Shown one piece after another: positions 50,796-59,175 of a DNA stretch of 64,000 bases (position 1 is the first letter of the stretch; every line of letters starts with the position of its first letter). Position numbers and translations under genes: made by a program. This stretch comes from Bacteroidota bacterium (GTDB lineage: Bacteria > Bacteroidota > Bacteroidia > Chitinophagales > Chitinophagaceae): NCBI GenBank assembly GCA_018266775.1, contig JAFDZS010000005.1, positions 124,257 to 188,256 of the forward strand. Direction: 5' to 3'. The notes beneath the pieces were generated by a model. The model was not told the DNA's origin and did not search any database. It saw only the letters and a program-made list of their open reading frames with translations.

Positions 50796-51197
50796 ATGAA
50801 ACCGAAACCTTTAATCCTTTTTGATGGTGTTTGCAACTTCTGTAATGGGGCAGTAAATTTTGTTATTAAACGGGATAAGAAAGCCGCTATACAATTTGCA
50901 CCGCTGCAATCAGAGAAAGGCAGATTGTATTTAAGGCAATACAATCTGCCCTCAGCAAAGTTCGACACTTTTGTTTTTATCGAAAATGATAAAGTGTATG
51001 TTCGTTCAACCGCTGCATTAAGAGTGTGCAGGTATTTGGGCGGTTTATGGCCAATGATGTATGGATTTATCATTGTTCCCAGGTTCATCAGGGATGGGAT
51101 ATATAACTTTATTGCACGCAACCGCTATAAATGGTTTGGTAAAAAAGAGTATTGTATGATGCCAACACCGGACGTAAGGGCAAGGTTTGTAAATTAG
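50796..51197 (+). CDS. DCC-family thiol-disulfide oxidoreductase-like protein
   Basis: 133 aa. The defining DGxCxxC motif is present as FDGVCNFCNGAVNF near residue 9, followed by IQFAPLQSEKGR, VYVRSTAALRVCRYLGG and a C-terminal YKWFGKKEYCMMP with a further Cys. The DCC (DUF393) fold resembles thioredoxin, with a redox-active Cys pair. Known function is unclear; YuxK of Bacillus is a relative. TAACTTTG at 50780-50787 is a candidate -7 box. Eight bases separate it from the CoA-binding gene. Confidence 0.87.
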   Translation: MKPKPLILFDGVCNFCNGAVNFVIKRDKKAAIQFAPLQSEKGRLYLRQYNLPSAKFDTFVFIENDKVYVRSTAALRVCRYLGGLWPMMYGFIIVPRFIRDGIYNFIARNRYKWFGKKEYCMMPTPDVRARFVN

Positions 51198-51205
51198 TAA
51201 GCAAC

Positions 51206-51571
51206 ATGACAACAAAGAAGACATTGGTACTGGGTGCATCAGAAAATCCGGACCGTTACAGTAATCTTGCAGTAAGAAGATTGCTTGCTCATCAACACCC
51301 GGTGGTGGCATTGGGTAACAAAGCAGGAAAGATTGAAAACACTGTTATTGAAACAGAACCCAAAGCATTTAGTGATGTTGACACTGTGACACTTTATTTA
51401 AATCCACAACGGCAGCAGCAGTATTACGATTATATTCTTTCCTTGCATCCCAAACGCATTATTTTTAACCCTGGTGCGGAAAATGATGAACTGGCAGCAT
51501 TAGCCGAACAACACGGCATTCTGCCCCAGGAAGCCTGTACGTTGGTGCTGTTAAGTACGGGCCAATTTTAA
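51206..51571 (+). CDS. CoA-binding domain protein (YccU-like)
   Basis: 121 aa from the ATG at 51206 (MTTKKTLVLG); codons upstream in that frame overlap the DCC gene. The CoA_binding_2 fold is shown by TLVLGASENPDRYSNLAVRR, VVALGNKAGKI, TVTLYLNPQRQQQYYDYI and RIIFNPGAENDELAALAEQ, with ACTLVLLSTG at the end. It is like the N-terminal CoA-binding half of succinyl-CoA synthetases and E. coli YccU. Role unknown; cytoplasmic. Ends the operon, with a terminator after it. Confidence 0.84.
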   Translation: MTTKKTLVLGASENPDRYSNLAVRRLLAHQHPVVALGNKAGKIENTVIETEPKAFSDVDTVTLYLNPQRQQQYYDYILSLHPKRIIFNPGAENDELAALAEQHGILPQEACTLVLLSTGQF

Positions 51572-51583
51572 TGGTAATCTTCT

Positions 51584-51613
51584 ATGGTCATTACTGTAAT
51601 GGCCATTTATTTT
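51584..51613 (+). terminator. Intrinsic terminator
   Basis: atggtcattac (51584-51594) pairs with gtaatggccat (51596-51606) with one G-U, then TTATTTTTATT. Confidence 0.72.
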
Positions 51614-51783
51614 TATTACTACAGAGCATCATTACAAAGGCTGTATGATTCCCGCCTACAGTTATTGTAGTGTTTTTTCGAAAAACGTGTGGATACGCAA
51701 AATCATGAAATAAATGATTTTTAATCCCGTTCAGGATATACAAAAAGCAATAAACTATTACTGCTTTTTTAAAATATCCTGAC

Positions 51784-52242
51784 ATGAAATACCCTGTACC
51801 TATGATGGTGCTGTTGCTGCTTATGGCAACGGCAACGCACACTGCCATTGCCCAAACTCCGGCAGGCGGCAAGCCAAAAATATTCAGCAATTATCCTGAA
51901 AAAATTATTTGTACTGATGCTGCATTCAGCAACGTATTCGCTGCTGCACAAAATCAACAGGTGCAGGTAAACTTTTCCACTCAATTTACTTTTGATGGTA
52001 CTGTAACCAGTAATGTGGTTAAATACAGCAACCTGCAAACAGTGGTTATACAATCACCAGCATTCAACAACACGATACTGGTCTTATCAAAAATCACTAA
52101 TAAAGATGGCAGCATTGTGTACAATGGTCATATCATTAACCAGAAATATGGCGACGGGTATGAAATGAGAAAAGATGCAGCAGGCAATTATCAATTAACA
52201 AAAATAGACACTGAAAAAGTGATACCAACCTGCAGCCAGTAG
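51784..52242 (+). CDS. Secreted protein, unknown
   Basis: 152 aa with an SPI signal peptide (MKYPVPMMVLLLLMATATHT, cut near IAQT). The body is rich in beta strands and Asn/Gln (VNFSTQFTFDGTVTSNVVKY), with DGYEMRKDAAGNYQLTKI at the end and a Cys pair (IICTD, PTCSQ) that may form a disulfide. No family recognised. It lies 43 bp before the metalloprotease gene on the same strand and may be co-expressed with it. Confidence 0.65.
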   Translation: MKYPVPMMVLLLLMATATHTAIAQTPAGGKPKIFSNYPEKIICTDAAFSNVFAAAQNQQVQVNFSTQFTFDGTVTSNVVKYSNLQTVVIQSPAFNNTILVLSKITNKDGSIVYNGHIINQKYGDGYEMRKDAAGNYQLTKIDTEKVIPTCSQ

Positions 52243-52285
52243 CAGCAGCAAATACACGAATCTAAATCCAATAAATCCTGCCACA

Positions 52286-53866
52286 ATGAAAAAATTATAC
52301 CTTTCACTCCTGATGTTGGGTATATTATTATCCGCATCAGCCACACCCATCCTGAGCAGTTATCCATCTGCTACGGCAACAATCTTTCTTGATTTTGACG
52401 GCCATTATGTAAACAGCACCGTTTGGAATGGTGGTGCACCAATCAATTGTGCGCCATCAGGAATGTCTGACCAGGATATCATTCAAATATTTAACCGTGT
52501 ATCAGAAGATTATCGTCCTTTTGCAGTCAACATCACAACAGATTCAACTGTATTTTTAGCAGCACCATTAACGCAGCGTATCCGTATTATCATCACGCCA
52601 ACCAGTGGGTGGTATCCGGGTGTGGGCGGTGTTACTTATGTAGGTTCATTTACATGGGGCGATGATACACCGGGATTTGTTTTCTGCGACAGGCTGGGCC
52701 CCAACAGTCCTAAAATGGTGGCAGAAGCCTGTTCACATGAAAGTGGCCATGCTGTAGGCCTGGCACACCAGTCAAGATATGGTTCAGACTGTTCCACTCC
52801 GCAGGAACAATACAACAGTGGTACAGGAACCGGGGAAGCATCGTGGGCACCCATCATGGGCAATAGTTATTACCGCAATATGAGTAACTGGAACAATGGC
52901 CCCACACCTTATGGATGTACTAACTTCCAGGATAATTTGTCCATCATTACCACACAAAACGGATTTGGTTACCGGCCAGATGATTATACAGAAACAATGA
53001 ACGGAACAACAACGGCCATAACCCCAACCAACTTCAGCAAGAGCGGAATCATCAGTACCAATACCGATAAAGATGCATTCCGTATGGTGCTGGGGCAGGG
53101 CAGCAATATGCATATTACTGCCATACCTTATAATGTTGGTGCTAATGATGATGGCGCCAACCTGGATGTTAAACTGGAAATATTCAACAATGCCGGAACA
53201 TTAATCAACACGTACGATCCGCAAAACGTAATGAGTATAACCATTGACAGCTTCTTTACTGCAGGTACTTACTATTTTAAAATTTCAGGAACCGGCAATG
53301 CGAATATTGGCAGTTATGGCAGCCTGGGTTCCTACACACTCAGCGGATTTACGGGTGCACTCGCAGTGCACAGCATTACTTTAAGCGGAGACAGGAATAA
53401 CAGCAAACACAACTTGAACTGGGCCATCATTGCAGATGAACCGGCACAATCCATTGAAGTGCAAATGAGCACAGACGGCAGCCATTTTAATACAATAGCA
53501 TCCGTTCAAGTAACAGCAACATCGTATTCATGGAAGCCACTGCAGCAGGGTACATTGTATTACCGTTTAAAAGTGGTATCCGGCACCGGCCAAACCACGT
53601 ATTCCAATACCATCAATTTAAGAGGAATTAATGATGGAACAGATAATATTTTTACCGTAACAACGTTAATACAAAACGACATCAAAGTGAATGCATCCGT
53701 ACCTTACCAGTATCAACTCACCGATATGAATGGTAGCGTGCTGCGCCAGGGCAATGGAGCAGCAGGACTCAATACCATCAGCATGAGCCAATACCCACGC
53801 GGCATGTACTTCATCAGGTTACTCAGCAACAATCAACAGCAAACTAAACGAATTATAAAACAGTAA
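52286..53866 (+). CDS. Secreted zincin metalloprotease with type IX sorting domain
   Basis: 526 aa with an SPI signal peptide (MKKLYLSLLM, cut near SASA). The zinc site HESGHAVGLAHQ (His151, Glu152, His155, His161) is an extended HExxHxxGxxH metzincin motif, with a Met-turn candidate in WAPIMGNSYYRN. After about residue 250 come pre-peptidase C-terminal-like beta domains and a fibronectin-like region, then a type A sorting domain (TISMSQYPRGMYFIRLLSN, ending TKRIIKQ) that routes proteins through the type IX system. Known role of such enzymes: extracellular protein degradation. Fits the presence of porT at 56081. A terminator follows at 53888. Confidence 0.87.
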   Translation: MKKLYLSLLMLGILLSASATPILSSYPSATATIFLDFDGHYVNSTVWNGGAPINCAPSGMSDQDIIQIFNRVSEDYRPFAVNITTDSTVFLAAPLTQRIRIIITPTSGWYPGVGGVTYVGSFTWGDDTPGFVFCDRLGPNSPKMVAEACSHESGHAVGLAHQSRYGSDCSTPQEQYNSGTGTGEASWAPIMGNSYYRNMSNWNNGPTPYGCTNFQDNLSIITTQNGFGYRPDDYTETMNGTTTAITPTNFSKSGIISTNTDKDAFRMVLGQGSNMHITAIPYNVGANDDGANLDVKLEIFNNAGTLINTYDPQNVMSITIDSFFTAGTYYFKISGTGNANIGSYGSLGSYTLSGFTGALAVHSITLSGDRNNSKHNLNWAIIADEPAQSIEVQMSTDGSHFNTIASVQVTATSYSWKPLQQGTLYYRLKVVSGTGQTTYSNTINLRGINDGTDNIFTVTTLIQNDIKVNASVPYQYQLTDMNGSVLRQGNGAAGLNTISMSQYPRGMYFIRLLSNNQQQTKRIIKQ

Positions 53867-53887
53867 GGTAGATTCATGTGTAAGTTA

Positions 53888-53917
53888 AGGGTCAGCGTTA
53901 GGGGCTGGCCCTTTTTT
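53888..53917 (+). terminator. Intrinsic terminator
   Basis: agggtcagc (53888-53896) / gctggccct (53904-53912), then TTTTTT. Confidence 0.8.
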
Positions 53918-54063
53918 ATTGCCTGATTTTAAAGTGGATAATGAATTATTCCCCTTTTAAATTTTGCATACAGCTTAAAATATCCCGGTTATAAGAAATT
54001 ATTAATTATTAATTACCCATTATTCATTACTTCAAATTCCGTAACTTTAAAAAACCCATTTTT

Positions 54064-54537
54064 ATGTTATGGAGAAAATTTAATGGCGATCCCATTCAGC
54101 TCCCCATCAAAACTGCCGTTGAACAGGCTATCAAAAGAGAAACCGACAATGGCTATCATCTTAAAGTTTGTATTGGTACCGACAGCCAGGTAAAAGGCCG
54201 TGAAACGGAATTTGCCACGGTAATTGTTTTTCTGCGTGAAGGGCATGGCGGCTTTATGTTCATTCACAACGAAAAAACATTACACCAGTACAGCATTAAG
54301 GAAAGAATGCTGGTGGAAGTAGCTAAAAGTATTGAGATTGCTTACGAACTCTGCGACCTGTTTAACACTTATGATGTGGATATGGAAGTGCATGCCGACA
54401 TCAACACCAACCCGCAGTTTAAAAGTAATGAAGCATTACGTGAAGCCATGGGCTATATACTCGGTATGGGCTTTGCTTTTAAAGCCAAACCAGAAGCCTT
54501 TGCCAGCAGCAGTTGCGCCAATAAAGTGGTGAACTAA
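54064..54537 (+). CDS. RNase H-like YkuK/DUF458 protein
   Basis: 157 aa, no signal peptide. The fold of the YkuK (DUF458) group is recognised by KVCIGTDSQVKGRETEFATV, with the Asp of the RNase H-like site, then YDVDMEVHADINTNPQFKS with two further acids, and MGYILGMGFAFKAKPEA. Known: structural kinship to ribonuclease H; activity not established. Cytoplasmic. TAACTTTA at 54042-54049 can serve as a -7 box. Converges with engB; an imperfect hairpin without T run lies between them (acaggcac / gtgcctgt, 54540-54566). Confidence 0.8.
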   Translation: MLWRKFNGDPIQLPIKTAVEQAIKRETDNGYHLKVCIGTDSQVKGRETEFATVIVFLREGHGGFMFIHNEKTLHQYSIKERMLVEVAKSIEIAYELCDLFNTYDVDMEVHADINTNPQFKSNEALREAMGYILGMGFAFKAKPEAFASSSCANKVVN

Positions 54538-54598
54538 TCACAGGCACCCGATGCAAATGTGCCTGTAAAAAATACGGGCCGGGCATCTCACCCCATAT

Positions 54599-55213
54599 TT
54601 ATCCCTTTTGTTCCGTATTTAACTCTTCAATAAAAGCAAGAATTTTATCCCTGCCCTGTTTCTTTACTGCACTGGTTACAAAATGCTGTGGTAAAAATTG
54701 CCATGTTTTTTTCATCACCTCAAAAAATGTTTTCACATTTTTACTTACGGTGCGTTGATTTTCTTTATCAGTTTTAGTGAAGACAATGCTGAAGGGAACA
54801 TCCCATTTACGCAGTTTATCTAAAAATTCCAGGTCAATTTTTTGGGGGGAATGGCGGCTGTCGATCAATACAAATACCATGGTAAGATTTTCTCTCTTGC
54901 GCAGGTAATTTTCAATCATCTGTTCCCAGCGCCTGCGGCTGCTGAGGCTGGTTTTGGCAAAACCATAACCGGGCAGATCCACAAGAAACCACTGTTCGCC
55001 GGTGGTATTGGTAATGGTAAAATGATTGATTAGTTGTGTTTTGCCCGGTGCAGCCGAAGTTTTGGCCAGTTTATCGTTATTGCAAAGCATATTGATGAGC
55101 GAAGATTTGCCCACATTACTTCTGCCGATAAAAGCATATTCAGGCCTGTCCGGCGCCGGGCATTGCATATAGTCCGGGCTGCTGACAAGGTATTGCGCCG
55201 ATTTTAAATTCAT
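54599..55213 (-). CDS. engB: Ribosome-biogenesis GTPase EngB (YihA/YsxC)
   Basis: 204 aa from the ATG at 55213 (MNLKSAQYLV); the 17 upstream codons are word-repeat DNA. G motifs: G1 GRSNVGKS (30-37), G2 TSAAPGKTQ, G3 DLPGYG, G4 TKTD and a G5 in TSAVKKQG. Normal length for the family. Known role: essential GTPase in assembly of the large ribosomal subunit. Cytoplasmic. Divergent from ubiE, with the word-repeat block at 55245-55325 between them. Confidence 0.94.
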   Translation of the reverse strand: MNLKSAQYLVSSPDYMQCPAPDRPEYAFIGRSNVGKSSLINMLCNNDKLAKTSAAPGKTQLINHFTITNTTGEQWFLVDLPGYGFAKTSLSSRRRWEQMIENYLRKRENLTMVFVLIDSRHSPQKIDLEFLDKLRKWDVPFSIVFTKTDKENQRTVSKNVKTFFEVMKKTWQFLPQHFVTSAVKKQGRDKILAFIEELNTEQKG

Positions 55214-55244
55214 GGTGCAAAGATAATGGTGTGGAGGAATCAAG

Positions 55245-55325
55245 GGACAAGTATCAAGCATCAAGCATCAAGAATCAAGCATCAAGTCACAAGTATCAAG
55301 GGACAACTATCAACTTTCAACCATC
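55245..55325. repeat. Word-repeat block (CAAGTATCAAGCATCAAG)
   Basis: tatcaagcatcaagcatcaa and related words repeat about ten times between the divergent engB and ubiE genes, upstream of the ubiE promoter; the word differs from ATTGTCCATT but the style is the same. Confidence 0.72.
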
Positions 55326-55329
55326 AACC

Positions 55330-55360
55330 TTTCCCCTTCGGCCTTCAACCCTTATCTTTG
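55330..55360 (+). promoter_or_regulatory. Leaderless promoter of ubiE
   Basis: TATCTTTG at 55353-55360 with a weak TTT at 55330-55332 as the -33 part (20-bp spacer). The ATG of ubiE starts five bases after the -7 box, so transcription should begin at or next to the start codon. Confidence 0.5.
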
Positions 55361-55364
55361 CAGC

Positions 55365-56108
55365 ATGACCAATTTTGCACATGATAACGTGGTGCCTTAT
55401 AAAAACAGCGACCAGAGCAAGAAAGAACAGGTGGCGGCCATGTTTGATGACATTGCATTTAAATATGATTTCCTGAACCGGTTTTTAAGTGCAGGTATCG
55501 ACATCAGGTGGCGCAAAAAAGCATTACAGCAACTGGTTGCGCTGCAGCCACAAAAAATATTGGATGTGGCAACCGGTACAGCGGATGTGGCCATTATGGC
55601 ATCTGCTATATTAAAGCCGAAAAAAATTGTGGGTATTGACATTAGTGACGGCATGCTGGAGATAGGCCGGCAAAAGGTGAACAAAGCTGGTTTAGAAGAA
55701 ACTATAGAGTTGTTAAATGGCGACAGCGAAACAATAAATTTTGATGACAATACGTTTGATGCCGTAACAGTATCTTTTGGGGTGCGTAACTTTCAGCACC
55801 TCGAAAAAGGGCTCAGCGAAATTTACAGGGTATTAAAACCCGGTGGTAAGCTGGTGGTACTGGAATTCAGCAGGCCAAAAATGCCCGGAGTCAAAAATTT
55901 GTATCAATTTTACATGAAAGTGGTTTCCCCCAACGTGGGTAAATTGTTCTCTAAAAACCGCAACGCCTATACATATCTCGACGAATCAATTAAAAAATTT
56001 CCTGAAGGCAAAAATTTTACCCAAATCCTGGATGCTCTGGGATATTTAAACACTTATTGCAAACCACTTAGTTTAGGCATATGCAGCATTTATTGCGGTA
56101 CAAAATAG
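55365..56108 (+). CDS. ubiE: Demethylmenaquinone/ubiquinone methyltransferase UbiE (MenG)
   Basis: 247 aa, full length. The UbiE motifs are FDDIAFKYDFLNRFLSAGID, ILDVATGTADVAIM (SAM loop), VGIDISDGMLEIGRQKV, TVSFGVRNFQHLEKGL and LKPGGKLVVLEFSRPK. Known role: last step of menaquinone synthesis, C-methylation of demethylmenaquinol by SAM; in Bacteroidota menaquinone is the only quinone expected. Cytoplasmic, membrane-near. Its end overlaps the start of porT by 28 bp, a known neighbour pair in this phylum. Confidence 0.94.
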   Translation: MTNFAHDNVVPYKNSDQSKKEQVAAMFDDIAFKYDFLNRFLSAGIDIRWRKKALQQLVALQPQKILDVATGTADVAIMASAILKPKKIVGIDISDGMLEIGRQKVNKAGLEETIELLNGDSETINFDDNTFDAVTVSFGVRNFQHLEKGLSEIYRVLKPGGKLVVLEFSRPKMPGVKNLYQFYMKVVSPNVGKLFSKNRNAYTYLDESIKKFPEGKNFTQILDALGYLNTYCKPLSLGICSIYCGTK

Positions 56109-56815
56109 TTGTATTTACTATGGTGGGTTTGTTGATTAGTCCTTTACTGGGTAAAAGCCAGCTCAGGGATGCACTCAATTTACCCGACCACGATACTAAA
56201 GAATTCCATTTTGGGATCAACCTGGGGTTGAACAGGTCTCATTTTAACTTTTTACAGCACCCTTTATTTCTGCAACGCGATAGTGTACTCGTGGTGGAAA
56301 GTGTGAACAGCACCGGTATTAACCTGGCCTGGCTGGTGGACAAACGCCTGAGCGACCATTTCAGCATCCGCACTTTTCCGCTCGACCTTGTATTTACTGA
56401 AAAAGCTTTTGAATACAATCTCAAATATCCCGACAGGCCGGCCGGGGAAGATTCTGTAACCACCAAAAAAGTACAATCTATTTCACTGGTATTGCCACTG
56501 CAATTGAAATTCAGCAGCGACCGTATTGGAAACTTCAGGGTGTATATGCTGGGTGGTGTAAAGGCTGAATATGACCTTGCTGCCAATGCCGGTGCCACAA
56601 AAGCTGAAAGCCTTATCAAACTGAACAAGTTTGATTACGGAGTTGAAGCAGGCATCGGGTTTCACTTCTATTATCCCTATTTTGTGTTAACACCGGAATT
56701 AAAAGTTGGCTGGGGGTTAAGAAACCTTCACAGCCGCGACCCGGATCTTAAATTTTCCAACGTGATTGATAAGATCAATGCACGTACCATTACCCTTTCT
56801 TTTACGGTGGAATAA
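56081..56815 (+). CDS. porT: Type IX secretion outer-membrane protein PorT
   Basis: 244 aa with a signal peptide (cut near GKSQ). The PorT-like beta-barrel signs are FHFGINLGLNRSHFNF, then FSIRTFPLDLVFTEKAFEYN, SISLVLPLQLKFSSDRIGNF and RVYMLGGVKAEYDLA. Known role: needed for type IX protein secretion across the outer membrane in Porphyromonas and Flavobacterium, where it also lies by ubiE. The 28-bp overlap means translation is coupled. Explains how the protein with a sorting domain at 52286 can leave the cell. Confidence 0.88.
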   Translation: MQHLLRYKIVVFTMVGLLISPLLGKSQLRDALNLPDHDTKEFHFGINLGLNRSHFNFLQHPLFLQRDSVLVVESVNSTGINLAWLVDKRLSDHFSIRTFPLDLVFTEKAFEYNLKYPDRPAGEDSVTTKKVQSISLVLPLQLKFSSDRIGNFRVYMLGGVKAEYDLAANAGATKAESLIKLNKFDYGVEAGIGFHFYYPYFVLTPELKVGWGLRNLHSRDPDLKFSNVIDKINARTITLSFTVE

Positions 56816-56824
56816 CAGCTAACG

Positions 56825-59053
56825 TTACTTGCTGAATTGCGCTTTCAGAAAATCATTGATTTTGGTGAACAGGTGTATACGTGCACTGTTGGGGCTGTTG
56901 TCACTGATGTTGTGCAGGTAATCAGGATAAAACAATTCATCAAACTGTTTACGGTTTTGAATGAGCAGTTTACTCAGTTCCATACTGTTTTGAAAATGTA
57001 CATTATCATCGGCAGTGCCATGCAACAGCAATAAACCGCCCTGGTAATTGTTTACAAAGTTTACCGGCGAGGCAGCAAAATAACCATCCGCATTTTCTCC
57101 CGGCGCCTGCAGCATTCTTTCTGTATACACATTATCATACAAACGCCAGTTGGTAACCGGGGCAATGGCAACAGACGCTTTAAACAGCCCGGCATATTTA
57201 GTTGCCGCCAGGGCAGCAAGGTAGCCGCCATAACTCCAGCCCATAATGGCAACATTACTGGTGTCGATGCGGTAATTATTGATCAGGTGATTTTTAAAAG
57301 TAATGATGTCTTCCATTTCCACATCGCCGGGCTTTTTATAGGTGGCTTTTCTGAAGGCTTCACCACGGCCGGGTGTACCTCTTGGGTCAACACAAGCCAC
57401 CATATAACCCTGGTTGGCCAGGTAGCGCATGGTAAGTGTCGTTTTATCATCCCACTGGTCAATCACTTCCTGCCTGCTTTGCCCGCCGTACACATAAATT
57501 ATTAACGGCATTTTTTTGGCAGGGGCATCATACGGTTTTATGATCCATGCCCTCAGCTCATCATTTCGTTTAGTGGTAAATGTTATAAAATCTGCGTTAG
57601 GTATTTTATACTCACTCATTTTGGCTTTCAGTTCCTTGTTTTCCAGCAGGCGGCCATTAATGGTGTACCCTTCGGTATTGTACATCTGCAGCGATGAGGG
57701 TGTATTGAGCGAGCTGTATTCATCAATAAAATACCGGTTGTTACTGGTAAGCTGTACATTATGATAACCATTGGCATCGGTAAGTTTTTTGCGTTTGGTA
57801 CCATCAATATTAATTTTGTACAGGTGTTTTTCCCTTGGAGAAGATTCATTACCGGTATAAAAAATTTCACCACTGCCTTCATTCACCGCTTTAATTTCAA
57901 ACACATCCCAATCGCCTTTGGTTACCTTTCTTTTTTGCCCGTTAGCCATATTTACTTCATAAATCTGGTTATATCCACTGTCTTCACTCAGCCATAAAAA
58001 ACTGTTGCGGCTGGGCAAAAAGTACATATTATCAGGGTTCACTTTTACATAATCAGGTTTGCTTTCGCTGAACAGGTTGCTGGTGTGGCCATTTTTTGTA
58101 TCAGCCAACAGAACATCCAATTGCGTTTGTGCCCTGTTGAGGCGCTGTACCAGCAGTGCTTTACCGTCAGGTTGCCATTTAATGCCGGTAATATATTGGT
58201 TGGTGTTGATGCCCACATCCACCGGTATCATTATTTTACTTTTAATATTGTAAATGAACACACTTACTTCCGGCACCATTTCGCCTGCTTTGGGATAGCG
58301 CAGTTTGCTAACGTCAGGATAAACCCTGTCGTAATACGCAATCGGAAAACTTTTCACTGCTGCTTCATTAAAACGCAAAAACGCAATGTACTGGCCATCA
58401 GGGCTCCACTGGTAAGCCTTCATCATGCCAAAATTATTTTCATACAATGCATCAGCCATACCATATAAATTTTGGCCCAGCGCACCGTCAAACGTGATGG
58501 GTTGTACGGCATCGGTTTGCAGATCTTTTACATACAAATTGCCTTCACGCACATAAGCCAGTTTTTTACTGTCGGGAGAAAAACTGCTGTACCATTGTTT
58601 ACCCTCAGCCGTAACCGTTTTCATTACTTTGTTGGGGATATCCCAGATGTAATTAAATTCTTTGGTGGATGAACTGAACAGCGGTTCAATCTGTGTTTTG
58701 ATGAGGATCTTTGAATCATCGGGTGAAAATTCATAGTCTTCAAAAAAAGTAAAAGTTATAGGCAATGAATCATTGGCCTGTTTAACCTGGTTGGTAAAAA
58801 CGGTATCAATAAGGCGGCCCGTTTCAAAATCGAGGGAAAAAATCATTTCCAGGTTTTGTTCTGGCCTGGTTTGAATAAAGGCAAACCGGTTAGACGTATG
58901 CATCATGTGGGTTTGCTTTTTCTTTTCGTCGAAAAAGCCACTCCAGATAGCGTCCAGTGATAGGTTGAGTTTCTCTTTTTTCTGTCCTTGCAATCCGAGG
59001 GTTAAGCATACAGCAACACCGGTGGCAAACAATTTACGGCTTATCATAATCAT
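56825..59053 (-). CDS. S9B-family peptidase (dipeptidyl peptidase IV-like)
   Basis: 742 aa with a signal peptide ([20 protein letters not shown], cut near GLQGQ); start at the second Met is equally likely. The N-terminal 480 residues form an eight-bladed propeller of DPP IV type ([40 protein letters not shown]). The C-terminal hydrolase has the nucleophile [12 protein letters not shown], the acid in [12 protein letters not shown] and the base in [11 protein letters not shown]. Known role: removes dipeptides after Pro or Ala from peptide N-termini in the periplasm. It stands alone, next to porT by convergence. Confidence 0.9.
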   Translation of the reverse strand: MIMISRKLFATGVAVCLTLGLQGQKKEKLNLSLDAIWSGFFDEKKKQTHMMHTSNRFAFIQTRPEQNLEMIFSLDFETGRLIDTVFTNQVKQANDSLPITFTFFEDYEFSPDDSKILIKTQIEPLFSSSTKEFNYIWDIPNKVMKTVTAEGKQWYSSFSPDSKKLAYVREGNLYVKDLQTDAVQPITFDGALGQNLYGMADALYENNFGMMKAYQWSPDGQYIAFLRFNEAAVKSFPIAYYDRVYPDVSKLRYPKAGEMVPEVSVFIYNIKSKIMIPVDVGINTNQYITGIKWQPDGKALLVQRLNRAQTQLDVLLADTKNGHTSNLFSESKPDYVKVNPDNMYFLPSRNSFLWLSEDSGYNQIYEVNMANGQKRKVTKGDWDVFEIKAVNEGSGEIFYTGNESSPREKHLYKINIDGTKRKKLTDANGYHNVQLTSNNRYFIDEYSSLNTPSSLQMYNTEGYTINGRLLENKELKAKMSEYKIPNADFITFTTKRNDELRAWIIKPYDAPAKKMPLIIYVYGGQSRQEVIDQWDDKTTLTMRYLANQGYMVACVDPRGTPGRGEAFRKATYKKPGDVEMEDIITFKNHLINNYRIDTSNVAIMGWSYGGYLAALAATKYAGLFKASVAIAPVTNWRLYDNVYTERMLQAPGENADGYFAASPVNFVNNYQGGLLLLHGTADDNVHFQNSMELSKLLIQNRKQFDELFYPDYLHNISDNSPNSARIHLFTKINDFLKAQFSK

Positions 59054-59175
59054 GATTAAGGTTTACAAATAAACATGTTGGTACTGTTTCACAACAGTGA
59101 TTTATCTGGATAAGGTTTGCGCAGCGGTTCTTTACAGTGAAAGACTCCCGTTCAAAAATAAGATAATTATTTCTT

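Noticed and set aside
54540..54566. Terminator between DUF458 and engB genes
   Set aside because: The hairpin acaggcac/gtgcctgt is real, but no T run follows it on either strand.
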